Source: Stigonema ocellatum SAG 48.90 = DSM 106950
GTDB lineage: Bacteria; Cyanobacteriota; Cyanobacteriia; Cyanobacteriales; Nostocaceae
Direction: 5' to 3'
Length of the DNA: 64,000 nt
Assembly (NCBI GenBank): GCA_016903675.1
Contig: JADQBA010000003.1
Location: 115,234 to 179,233 of the forward strand
Below the pieces are notes generated by a model. It made no database searches. It was not told the DNA's origin and saw nothing but the letters and a program-made list of their open reading frames with translations. The position numbers and the translations under genes are program-made. Position 1 is the first letter of the stretch. Every line of letters starts with the position of its first letter. Shown one piece after another: positions 1-8,162 of the stretch.

Positions 1-1914
1 AAATGTCCCTTGAGCGCGAGTCATGGTAGTATAAAGCAGTTGACGGGTTAACATGAGGTAGTTAGACATAAGTAAGGGGAAAATCACATACGGAAATTCA
101 CTCCCCTGGCTCTTATGACACGTTATACAAAACGAATGCATGATTTGCTCAAAGTTACCAGGATAGTAGTCAACAATCGCGCCTCCCTCCCAGGAAATCT
201 TCACCATTTGTTTTTGCTCATCGGAAGCCATCACCCTACCAGTCTCGCCATTCATCACTGGCGGCACAGTATCGTAACGATTTTTAAGTTGTATTACCCT
301 ATCCCCCACTCGGTAAACCACTGACCCAGAAACGACTTCTTTTTGGTGATCTTTTTTGGGATTAAAGATAGGCTGAAGCAGCTTATTAAGATTGTTCACA
401 CCTGCTGCCCCTTCCTTCTGGGGTGCTAACACCATCACTTGTTGATTTAAATCCACATTCTCACTGCTCATTGCTTTGACTAACTCGACAATGACCAGAG
501 CAGTCTTTTGTGGTGAATCTGTTTCCAGCATGGCGCAGTCCCCCACATCCATCCATGAGCAAGCCTGATTAAATTTGTGCAGTGTGGGGACTGTGCCAAA
601 ATTTACGTCACTAGCTGCATAAATAATCGGGCTTTCGTGTTGCTGTCGATAAATGGTTTGCAATCTTGTTGTCGGCACGATATCAGAATGAAGCAAGTCT
701 CGCAACACCATTCCCGCCCCGACACTGGGTAATTGGTCAGAGTCTCCTACCAGCAGAATTTGGGTTGTTGGTGGTAAAGCTTTCAATAGGGAATTGAACA
801 AAAATATGTCCACCATTGAAAATTCATCAACGATCAGCCAATCAATCTTCAGGGGATTATCCTCGTTATAGAGAAAGGTGCTTCCAAGTCCCTGCCATTG
901 CAGTAGACGGTGAATGGTACTTGCAGATATCCCAGTTGCGTTTTTCATCCGGTTTGCTGCCTTCCCGGTGGGCGCTGCAAGAGCTATAGTTGCCCCCTGA
1001 AAAGTCAACCATTGCACCAAGGTTTTTAGCACATAGGTTTTCCCGCGCCCAGGTCCGCCTGTAATTATACTAATAGGATGTTTAACCGCCATGAACAAGG
1101 CACTGATTTGTTCAGGACTCAAGCGAGAGAGTGAGCGATATTCAGCCCCAAGAAATTCAGCTACCCAGTGTTCTAAATGTTCTGTCGAGTTTTTTGGTTG
1201 GTTAATTAAAGTTTGAATTTTTAACGCTACAGAAATTTCAGCACGGTAGGCGGCTCTTAGATAAACACTATTGGCAATTTCGCCATAAACTAAAGTTTGT
1301 TTCTCAACTAACTGCTCTAGAATGGTACTCAAAGATTTATAATCGGGTGTGTGGTCAGGACGCTGGAGCAAAGATACGGCACGCCCAAGCAATTGGGATT
1401 CAGGCAGAAAACAATTGCCCTCACTCAAAGCTTCCTTCAAGACATGGAGCAGACCTTTTGTGTAACGAGTATCACTTGAAACCGAAATACCCAGCGACAT
1501 CGCCAACTCATCAGCAGTTTTAAAGCCGATGCCCTCAATGTCATCAATTAATTTGTAAGGGTCGCTCTCAAGTACTGCTGAGGTTTTGTGTCCGTAATGG
1601 TCACAAATCTTTAAGGTTAACTTCAGTGATGTTCCCACAGCTAAAAGCTGGGCAATAGCTGCTCTTGTAGGATTGGCTTTACTTTCTGACCAAACTTTGG
1701 TAATTGCAGCGATTCGATATTTAGCAAGACCTGGGACTGACTCAAGTCTTTCTGGATGGGTCTCTAACACCAATAAGGTGGAAGAGCCAAAGTGGTTTAC
1801 AAGAGTTTGGGCAGTTTTTTTCCCGATTCCACGAAAAAGTCCACTTTCTAAATACTGCTGGATTTCGACCAAGGTTAGTTCTGGAAGTTTATCGACAATT
1901 GGGAACGAAATCAT
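1..1914 (-). CDS. RecD2-like ATP-dependent DNA helicase, C-terminus cut by window edge
   Basis: The minus-strand frame stays open from the ATG at 1914-1912 to the left edge (638 codons). N-terminal residues 1-140 carry helix-hairpin-helix-like segments (FRGIGKKTA, EGIGFKTADELA), typical of RecD2/TraA-type helicases that act without RecBC. Walker A is GGPGRGKT (286-293), Walker B is VDEFSMVD (about 362), and motif VI (LLYTTMTRAQ) lies just before the edge. RecD2 proteins are usually slightly over 700 residues, so only a short tail is missing. Expected role: 5'-3' SF1B helicase in DNA repair. The family assignment is secure; the physiological role is inferred. Confidence 0.85.
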   Translation of the reverse strand, partial: MISFPIVDKLPELTLVEIQQYLESGLFRGIGKKTAQTLVNHFGSSTLLVLETHPERLESVPGLAKYRIAAITKVWSESKANPTRAAIAQLLAVGTSLKLTLKICDHYGHKTSAVLESDPYKLIDDIEGIGFKTADELAMSLGISVSSDTRYTKGLLHVLKEALSEGNCFLPESQLLGRAVSLLQRPDHTPDYKSLSTILEQLVEKQTLVYGEIANSVYLRAAYRAEISVALKIQTLINQPKNSTEHLEHWVAEFLGAEYRSLSRLSPEQISALFMAVKHPISIITGGPGRGKTYVLKTLVQWLTFQGATIALAAPTGKAANRMKNATGISASTIHRLLQWQGLGSTFLYNEDNPLKIDWLIVDEFSMVDIFLFNSLLKALPPTTQILLVGDSDQLPSVGAGMVLRDLLHSDIVPTTRLQTIYRQQHESPIIYAASDVNFGTVPTLHKFNQACSWMDVGDCAMLETDSPQKTALVIVELVKAMSSENVDLNQQVMVLAPQKEGAAGVNNLNKLLQPIFNPKKDHQKEVVSGSVVYRVGDRVIQLKNRYDTVPPVMNGETGRVMASDEQKQMVKISWEGGAIVDYYPGNFEQIMHSFCITCHKSQGSEFPYVIFPLLMSNYLMLTRQLLYTTMTRAQGTF

Positions 1915-2164
1915 GAGTTAAATAGCAGTTGAAATCGTCAGAGATGGTGGGGTGAGCGGATATTGTGAGCATTCTAGCACAGAGCATTCGAGAGAGGAGA
2001 GCGTGGCGGGTCTGAATCTCCCACTAATTGATTCTGACTCCTGACTCCCGTCTTCTGACTCTTTCTTCAATTTAAGGTTTAATACCACGAGCGTCTACAG
2101 TCATAGGACAAAGTGAGCCTGTTATCTTTAATTTTCTTGTCTGCATCATAACCTACAGATTGAC

Positions 2165-2356
2165 TCACCATCGCGCCCTGACCAACTTTTCAAACACCCT
2201 CTAAATCGTATCTGTGAGCCAGATGAGAAAGATTGGTCAATTGTTGCATTAGCCCTTGCTTTCGGCTGTCCAATTTGGACGGAGGATCAGGATTTCTTCG
2301 GCACAGGTATTGCTACATGGCGAACCAAAAACATAGAAATTTTCTTCAACGAATAA
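2165..2356 (+). pseudogene. 5'-truncated PIN-domain toxin remnant
   Basis: One plus frame ending at the TAA at 2354-2356 reads a typical PIN-domain C-terminus: KDWSIVALALAF, then CPIWTEDQDFFGTG, then IATWRTKNIEIFF. The late acidic residues of the PIN fold are present (DW; TED.DFFG). No in-frame start and no N-terminal half with the first catalytic aspartate can be found in 1915-2164, where I see nothing else. PIN proteins of this kind are VapC-like RNases; here only the last 55-60 codons remain. It overlaps no intact gene. A longer plus frame over 2233-2643 lies in another register and is probably a shadow. Confidence 0.6.
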
Positions 2357-2399
2357 ATATAATTAATACACTCGGACTACTTACCCCAAAAACCGATGT

Positions 2400-2762
2400 T
2401 TATCCTAAAAACTCAACGTCAACCTTTCGCAAGGGCTTGCCATGTGCTTTACTTTTGTCAAGGGAAATTTCGGTAGAGCGAACCATTAACTCGATCGCTT
2501 GCCGAATGGCAACATCATCGCCCCGAAGACAACGACGAAACAGTTTCTCAACATTCATCGATGTGCCATCTGCACCAGCATTGAGCATGGTCATAGCGTT
2601 GGTGTTTGCCTGTAGATTAGCGCGGTCTATGCAAGCAGCGTAAAGCAGAAACCCACAAGCAGTATACATATCCACAAACGTATCAGGTTCGCCGTTGATT
2701 GTACATGGTCTAGGCGGCTGGGCTAGTGGGTGATGGAAGAGGTTGATGTCTAGGTCTGCCAT
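2400..2762 (-). CDS. Hypothetical protein downstream of RNase II/R
   Basis: This 120-residue protein starts five bases after the stop of the exoribonuclease gene, on the same strand, so the two are probably co-transcribed. I do not recognise a family. The sequence is soluble and helical in its second half (ANTNAMTMLNAGADG, then VEKLFRRCLRGDDVAIRQAIELM), with no membrane segment or metal motif. A competing plus-strand frame overlaps it, but the tight spacing to the upstream gene favours this one. Confidence 0.6.
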   Translation of the reverse strand: MADLDINLFHHPLAQPPRPCTINGEPDTFVDMYTACGFLLYAACIDRANLQANTNAMTMLNAGADGTSMNVEKLFRRCLRGDDVAIRQAIELMVRSTEISLDKSKAHGKPLRKVDVEFLG

Positions 2763-2767
2763 TTTCC

Positions 2768-4828
2768 TTAATTCACCGATGTCTGCGCTTCTTGATAAAT
2801 TATTTCTTGGAATTGAATCATATCTTTGTGGGGATCGGCGTGGCTGACTTTGACTGAGGTTTGTTCACCCAATTTTACATCTCGTTTGAAAAACATGGGT
2901 AACTGCAAGCCCAAATCCTCTAACATAATGAGTGCTAAATTACTGTCTTCCCGAAGCCACATCAGCACAGTAACCTGCCAAACTTCAGCAGGATGACGAC
3001 GCAGATACTCTAAAGCCCAATATCTGTTAGTTTGCCGTTCTACCATAGTCACCTCTTGGGTGATGGTGGACACAGACATCATAACTTCTTTAAGTTGTTC
3101 TGCTGTGAAGGGGAGAACCTCACCGCGTAGATGGGCTTTTAACTGAAAGTGCGTCAGTAAGTCGCTGTAACGACGGATGGGAGAAGTCGCCTGAGTGTAG
3201 GTGTCTAAACCCAAACCTGCGTGACGTAGAGGGGTGATGCTCATTTCGCTCTTGGGCATACAGCGACGCATAGCACAAGCACGGACGAACCCTGCTGGGA
3301 GTTGGAGCAATTCTTCGTCTGGGGGTAATTCTGGCTGGGGTTGACCGCGAAAGGGTAGGGGAATGTTGTGAGTTCGACCGTAGCGGGCAGCTACTTCACC
3401 AGCAAGAATCATCATTTCTGCTACCAGTTGCCGGGATGGTGACTCATCTAAAACGTCGATACTTATGTCGTCGTTTTTCACTTTAATCATCGCTTCTGGC
3501 ATATTGATGCTGATGGCACCTTGGGCATACCGCCATGCTTTCCGCCGTTCTGCCCAAGTGGCGATCGCCACAATTTCTGGTTCCGCCTGCACCCTCAACT
3601 CCAGCATTTCATCTACATCTTCGTAGGTCAGGCGATAGGTCGGCTTCATCAAACTTGTGTGTATGCTATAATCTTCTACTTCCCCAGTTTCATTTAAAAC
3701 AATCCCAAAACTCAAAGCGCAACAAACATGTCCCTGCACCAAACTCATGGGGCCAGTTGCCAATACCTCTGGGAACATGGGAATCATTCCCGTAGGTAAA
3801 TAAACTGTACTCCCTCGTTTTCTTGCTTCCAGGTCTAATTCATCTTCTGGTATCAGCAAGCGTGTGGGGTCAGCGATATGCACCCACAGTCGCTCCCGCC
3901 CATCGGGGAGTAATTCCCAACTCAGACCATCGTCTATCTCGGTAGTACTTTCATCATCAATGGTGTACACCTTCAGATTTGTCAGATCTAGACGGTTTGC
4001 GTCTTGGTCTGGCGGAGGGGAATCAAAACGCTGTTGCGCCACTTCTAATACCTTGCTAGGAAACTGAACCTGGATTGACGAACGACGCAGAAACAAATTC
4101 TCATTCTGGTTCCACCAACCCAAGTCCACTAACAGTTGCATAGCTCCTTGGGGGGTTGCGGGACGACCCAGCATAGTCATGGTTTCCAGGACTGGTGCAC
4201 TTGGGGGATAGGCACGCGACAGAGAGTCATAACTTAGCCCCACACGCACAACGTCAGCAAGCAATGTTGCATATTTTTCTATTGCTTCCAAACGATTGCG
4301 ATCAGCACGCTGCCACTCCACTGCCACACCTGTAAGTGCTTGCTCTACACGAGCCAAAAATTCCTGCTGTCCTCTAGCTTTTACGGCTTCTACTTCCAGC
4401 TGGTGTTTACGTTCTGCCACCTGAGCTGCTGTTCGCGGTTCGTAGGCTTCTCCCTTCTGCTTGAAGTAGATTTTGTCGTCTGATAACAAGCAATAGGCGG
4501 CGTAGCACTGTGGTATGTCTGATTCTGAAAACAGCAGATTCGCCATTTCTGCTGGGGTGACTGTTTCTTCACCTTCTACCAGTAATTCCCAAGCCACCTC
4601 CAAACTCGATGGATCTAAATAAGGTTTTACCTCATTCAGAAATTGCGGTATTTGTGAAGACTTGTAGGTTTGTCCTGTTACTGTGTAGGTGATTTGTCGA
4701 GGTGCGAGACTGTGGGATTGATTCCGTTCATCTACTACAAACCAACGGGTCTTTCCGTCTGGACGGTCTACTACACCCAGACGGCGATCGCTACCAACTC
4801 GAAATTCTACTAGCGTCCCCTTCTCCAC
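2768..4828 (-). CDS. RNase II/R family 3'-5' exoribonuclease
   Basis: A 686-residue RNB-domain protein. The catalytic loop reads TIDDESTTEIDDG (D299, D300) followed by WVHIADP; the family's usual loop is TIDxxxAxDxDDA, so the metal-binding aspartates are kept. Later RNB signatures are present: YLPTGMIPMFPE, then GLDTYTQATSPIRRYSDLLTH. The N-terminal 250 residues hold a small beta-rich start and a long helical stretch, and the last 80 residues resemble an S1-like domain. It degrades single-stranded RNA processively in the cytosol. It lies 165 bases downstream of rpsR on the same strand and is followed at 5 bp by a small hypothetical gene. Confidence 0.9.
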   Translation of the reverse strand: MEKGTLVEFRVGSDRRLGVVDRPDGKTRWFVVDERNQSHSLAPRQITYTVTGQTYKSSQIPQFLNEVKPYLDPSSLEVAWELLVEGEETVTPAEMANLLFSESDIPQCYAAYCLLSDDKIYFKQKGEAYEPRTAAQVAERKHQLEVEAVKARGQQEFLARVEQALTGVAVEWQRADRNRLEAIEKYATLLADVVRVGLSYDSLSRAYPPSAPVLETMTMLGRPATPQGAMQLLVDLGWWNQNENLFLRRSSIQVQFPSKVLEVAQQRFDSPPPDQDANRLDLTNLKVYTIDDESTTEIDDGLSWELLPDGRERLWVHIADPTRLLIPEDELDLEARKRGSTVYLPTGMIPMFPEVLATGPMSLVQGHVCCALSFGIVLNETGEVEDYSIHTSLMKPTYRLTYEDVDEMLELRVQAEPEIVAIATWAERRKAWRYAQGAISINMPEAMIKVKNDDISIDVLDESPSRQLVAEMMILAGEVAARYGRTHNIPLPFRGQPQPELPPDEELLQLPAGFVRACAMRRCMPKSEMSITPLRHAGLGLDTYTQATSPIRRYSDLLTHFQLKAHLRGEVLPFTAEQLKEVMMSVSTITQEVTMVERQTNRYWALEYLRRHPAEVWQVTVLMWLREDSNLALIMLEDLGLQLPMFFKRDVKLGEQTSVKVSHADPHKDMIQFQEIIYQEAQTSVN

Positions 4829-4993
4829 AAGCCTCGCGTTCTATTTTTCTCAAGTTTTTCTTTTTCAGTTAGGAGTTAGGAGTGCCCCACTGGCGGCGAT
4901 CCACCTACCATGAATGAAACTTTCTCCCCCTACTCCCTACTCCCTACTCCCCACTCCCCTGTTTTTTGAAACTTAGGAGTTAATAACTCATTT

Positions 4994-5209
4994 TTACCCT
5001 TCCGCATTGATGAATGGCAACAAAGCTACAATCCGAGCACGTTTAATGGAAAATGTCAACTCTCGCTGTTGCTGAGCCGTAAGTCCAGTAATCCTGCGTG
5101 GCAGTATCTTGCCTCGTTCAGTGATGAATTTCCGCAATAAATCTACATCTTTATAGTCTATTGGTTCTCCTGGCTTGATGGGAGAAAGACGACGACGGTA
5201 ATAGCTCAT
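4994..5209 (-). CDS. rpsR: 30S ribosomal protein S18
   Basis: This 71-residue protein has the conserved S18 core: IDYKDVDLLRKFITERGKI, then PRRITGLTAQQQR and IKRARIVALLPF. The length is normal for bacteria. It starts three bases after the rpmG stop, and rpmG-rpsR pairing is the usual cyanobacterial arrangement, so the two form an operon. It binds the platform of the 30S subunit near S6. Confidence 0.97.
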   Translation of the reverse strand: MSYYRRRLSPIKPGEPIDYKDVDLLRKFITERGKILPRRITGLTAQQQRELTFSIKRARIVALLPFINAEG

Positions 5210-5212
5210 ATG

Positions 5213-5407
5213 TTACTTAATTTCCTTGTGAACGGCATGTTTGTTGCAATGGGTACAGAACTTCTTCAGTTCTAGTCTGTTGGTGGTGTTGCGACGATTT
5301 TTCGTGCTGGTATAGCGTGAAACACCAGGAGAACGCTTATCTACGTTAGTACGACACTCTGTACATTCTAGTGTCACTATTATACGGACACCTTTACTCT
5401 TAGCCAT
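5213..5407 (-). CDS. rpmG: 50S ribosomal protein L33
   Basis: This 64-residue protein begins MAKSKGVRIIVTLECTEC and continues with YTSTKNRRNTTNRLELKKFC and HCNKHAVHKEIK. The two CxxC-type pairs (CTEC; CTHC) mark the zinc-binding form of L33. It is the first gene of the rpmG-rpsR pair and lies about 45 bases downstream of the RDD protein gene. Confidence 0.97.
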   Translation of the reverse strand: MAKSKGVRIIVTLECTECRTNVDKRSPGVSRYTSTKNRRNTTNRLELKKFCTHCNKHAVHKEIK

Positions 5408-5453
5408 AAATTTACAAACTCTAGATCCAGAAGATAATTAACACAAATATCCA

Positions 5454-5996
5454 TTATTCCACATTGCGCCGCAATTTTTCAACTAATCGCTTAACTTTAA
5501 TATCTAGTGAATAGCCTCGACGGGACGAAACTATCATAGTCTTACTTGCGCGATCGTGCAAAGCTTGTCTTCTCTGGGTGTCAGAAAAAGCTGCACCACA
5601 GTCAATTGCCAGGGGAATTAGTAGAAGTATAGCAGTGAAATTGCTGATGATGTTGCCTAAGGCAATGGAAACCAAAAGCGCACCCAACCCCACTATCCCC
5701 TCTCGCTTTAAAAGTGCTTCCAAATCTGGAACCTTTCCTCGTTGAACTTCCAGCAACTTCATATCGAAAGCAAAACGCCCCAAACTTTGCCCCTGATTGC
5801 TGTAAGGCACTATCACCCGCAACACCAGCCAACCTATGACAAAAACCAGTATCTGAACAAATTGAATGCCGAGTGCGCTGCTTCCTAATATGGAACTGAC
5901 CAACCACACACTAAGGAAATCAATCCCTAATGCCATACCTCTTCGCACAAACTCAACCTTGGGATAGTATTTCGGGGAGACGGGTTCGATAGTCAT
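5454..5996 (-). CDS. RDD-family membrane protein
   Basis: About 180 residues, starting at MTIEPVSPKYYP; a longer start at 6023 would lie inside the repeat element upstream and is less likely. Three hydrophobic segments are visible (around IDFLSVWLVSSILGSSALG, IQFVQILVFVIGWLVL and LGALLVSIALGNII). The family's conserved features are there: RRGMALGIDFL near the start, NQGQSLGRFAFDMKL in the middle, and QALHDRASKTMIV near the end. RDD proteins are small integral membrane proteins of mixed, mostly unproven transport function. Its 5' end faces moeA across the 541-bp element at 6014-6554. Confidence 0.85.
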   Translation of the reverse strand: MTIEPVSPKYYPKVEFVRRGMALGIDFLSVWLVSSILGSSALGIQFVQILVFVIGWLVLRVIVPYSNQGQSLGRFAFDMKLLEVQRGKVPDLEALLKREGIVGLGALLVSIALGNIISNFTAILLLIPLAIDCGAAFSDTQRRQALHDRASKTMIVSSRRGYSLDIKVKRLVEKLRRNVE

Positions 5997-6013
5997 AGAA
6001 AATAAGTAGTTTT

Positions 6014-6554
6014 TATATAGCAATCCTATTTAAGAGCAGGACTTGGGGGACGAGGGGGACAAGGGGGAGAGGGGGAGAGGGGGACGAGGGGGACGAGGGG
6101 GACGAGGGGGACAAGGGGGACGAGGGGGACAAGGGGGACAAGGGGGAGGTGTTTGTAATTCGTTTACGATTGCTATTTAGGACTATTATTTGATTTTTGA
6201 AAGATACGTAGGGTGGGCATTGCCCACCACATCCTATTATTTGATTTTTCAAAGATACGTAGTGGGCATTGCCCACCATATCCCGGTGTTGGTGGGCAAT
6301 GCCCACCCTACAGATACTTAGATTTTTTCAAAATTCAAATATGATTCCTATAGTAATTTATTGGTTACGTAGAGCGATGACCTTAGTCTTAACTTTAAGA
6401 TTAAGGAATAGGGAAACTCTTATTCCCTAGCTGCTATAACAATCTGTCCAGGAGTTATAAACAACTTCCCCTTGTCCCCCTTATCCCCCTTGTCCCCCCT
6501 GTCCCCCTGTCCCCCTTGTCCCCCAAGTTCGGATCTTAAATAGGATTGCTATAT
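6014..6554. mobile_element. MITE-like element bounded by TATATAGCAATCC repeats
   Basis: The left end (6014-6035) begins TATATAGCAATCCTATTTAA, and the right end (6534-6554) is its inverse. The mirror symmetry continues inward through G-rich tandem repeats (GGGGGACAA/GGGGGACGA on the left at about 6045-6150, CCCCCTTGTC on the right at about 6470-6525). The element fills the whole space between the RDD gene and moeA, and its right end overlaps the A and T of the moeA ATG. I found no coding sequence in it. A second repeat (6177-6353) sits inside. Confidence 0.6.
6177..6353. repeat. Dispersed repeat with GTGGGCATTGCCCAC core
   Basis: The unit contains ATTTGATTTTTGAAAGATACGTAGGGTGGGC, broken here by copies of the palindrome GTGGGCATTGCCCAC, and ends in CAAATATGATTCCTATAG, the approximate inverse of its start. 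Related units are at about 18495-18625, 27753-28180 and 44774-44884. It looks like a mobile palindromic repeat with no coding capacity. Confidence 0.6.
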
Positions 6555-7800
6555 GCTGTCAGTCAGAGATACAGAAGCAATTATTTTAAATTTAGTACAA
6601 CCTCTGGATAAATACCAGGATACAGAAGTTGTAGATTTGTTAACAGCAAGTGGTCGTGTTCTGGCGACGCCTGTCTCAAGTAAGCTGGACTTTCCCCATT
6701 GGGATAATTCGGCAATGGATGGCTACGCAGTGCGCTACAAAGACGTACAAGATTGTAGTGCAGAAAATCCAGCAGTTTTGGAAATCGTTGAGGAAATTCC
6801 AGCAGGGTACCAGCCTCAATGTACCATTCAACAGGGGCAAGCAGCGCGGATTTTGACGGGTGCGGTGATGCCAGCAGGTGCGGATACGGTGGTTATGCAG
6901 GAGGTGACACGCCGAGAGGAAAACCGCGTCTTCATCCAAAAACCCGCAAAACCTCAAGAATTTGTCAGACATCGTGCTTCCTACTACCAAGCTGGGACAC
7001 AATTGTTACCTATGGGGATGATATTGAATGCCCCGGAAATTGCTGTATTAGCTGCTGCTCAGTGTACGCAAGTGCAAGTTTTTCGTAGACCGATTGTAGC
7101 AATTTTCTCTACGGGTGACGAACTGATATCCCTTGATCAACCGTTGCAACTAGGGCAAATTGTGGATTCAAATCAGTATGCACTGGCAGTTTTGGTGAGA
7201 CAGAGTGGGGCAGAACCATTAATGTTAGGAATTGTTAAAGATGAACCAGTTGCTCTTGAACAAGCTGTTACCTACGCCATAGCTAACGCCGACATAGTTC
7301 TCTCTTCTGGAGGTGTTTCGGTAGGAGATTATGACTACGTTGAACAAATTCTAGAGTCACTAGGAGGAGAAATTCACATTCGTGCCGTTGCCATGAAACC
7401 AGGAAAACCCCTCACCGTCGCCACATTTCCATCTCCCCACTCCCCCCTATACTTTGGTTTGCCAGGAAATCCTGTCGCTGCTTTAGTAACTTTTTGGCGG
7501 TTTGTGCAACCAGCAATAAAAAAGCTTTCTGGACTGGCTGAAGGTTGGGAACCAAGGTTTGTCCAGGCGCGATCGCGTCATGAACTGCGATCAGATGGCA
7601 AACGCGAAACTTACCTTTGGGGTCAGATAATTTTGAGTAGTCCGTCCGTCTACGAATTTCAGCTAGCTGGCGGTAGTCAAAGTTCCGGCAATTTAATTAA
7701 TCTAGCTGGAACCAACTGTTTAGCTGTCCTACCAGTAGGTCAGACATTAATTCTAGCAGGAGAGCAGGTGGTAGTGTTAAGAATTATGAATTATGAATAA
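6553..7800 (+). CDS. moeA: Molybdopterin molybdotransferase MoeA
   Basis: A 415-residue protein, the usual length. It has the N-terminal LDFPHWDNSAMDGYA, the loop ILTGAVMPAGADTVV, the MoCF-domain signatures FSTGDELI and SSGGVSVGDYDYV, and AMKPGKPLTVATF followed by FGLPGNPVAALVTF. The enzyme inserts molybdenum into adenylylated molybdopterin. There is no recognisable Shine-Dalgarno sequence, because the start codon overlaps the end of the repeat element at 6014-6554. The last codons (IMNYE) run into an AATTATGAATTATG-type repeat, so the native C-terminus may have been altered slightly. Confidence 0.95.
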   Translation: MLSVRDTEAIILNLVQPLDKYQDTEVVDLLTASGRVLATPVSSKLDFPHWDNSAMDGYAVRYKDVQDCSAENPAVLEIVEEIPAGYQPQCTIQQGQAARILTGAVMPAGADTVVMQEVTRREENRVFIQKPAKPQEFVRHRASYYQAGTQLLPMGMILNAPEIAVLAAAQCTQVQVFRRPIVAIFSTGDELISLDQPLQLGQIVDSNQYALAVLVRQSGAEPLMLGIVKDEPVALEQAVTYAIANADIVLSSGGVSVGDYDYVEQILESLGGEIHIRAVAMKPGKPLTVATFPSPHSPLYFGLPGNPVAALVTFWRFVQPAIKKLSGLAEGWEPRFVQARSRHELRSDGKRETYLWGQIILSSPSVYEFQLAGGSQSSGNLINLAGTNCLAVLPVGQTLILAGEQVVVLRIMNYE

Positions 7801-8162
7801 TGAATTATCAAGGTTCGTAGTTGCGCTTTAGCGCTCTTAGTACAGCGTTTCATAAATTCGTGGCGTTTTGGCTCCCAATGACCCTCACCCTAACCCTCGG
7901 ACAATAGGGAGAGGGGACAGAATTTAGCTCCCGAATCCCAATGAGGGAGAAGGGTCGGGGATGAGGGCACACCAAAATCATTTCGCCATGAACTTGTGCA
8001 ATTTTGTACTTAGCAACTAGGAGCTATAGCAATTCTAATTGAGATCCGAACAACGGGGACAAGGAAGACTTGGGGGACAAGGGGGACAAGGAAGAGTTGT
8101 TTGTAAAATCTAGCTGTTCACATTATGGTGAACTTATCAGCGTGCGTAAATCCTATTTCAAT
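7801..8162. other. Intergenic region with repeat fragments
   Basis: No gene is visible. It contains a GTAGTTGCGCTTTAGCGC hairpin fragment (about 7818), a CCCTAACCCTC/GAGGGAGAAGGG stretch, a TATAGCAATTCTAATT end fragment (about 8030) followed by GGGGGACAAG-type repeats, and AATTCATAATTCATAATTCC next to the stop of the GGDEF-EAL gene. Confidence 0.5.

Noticed and set aside
2233..2643. 136-codon plus-strand frame
   Set aside because: It overlaps the minus-strand gene at 2400-2762, which is tightly coupled to the RNase gene, and its first part covers the PIN remnant in another register.
6013..6306. 97-codon minus frame rich in Ser-Pro-Leu
   Set aside because: It is a translation of GGGGGAC-type tandem repeats inside the repeat element; no protein features.
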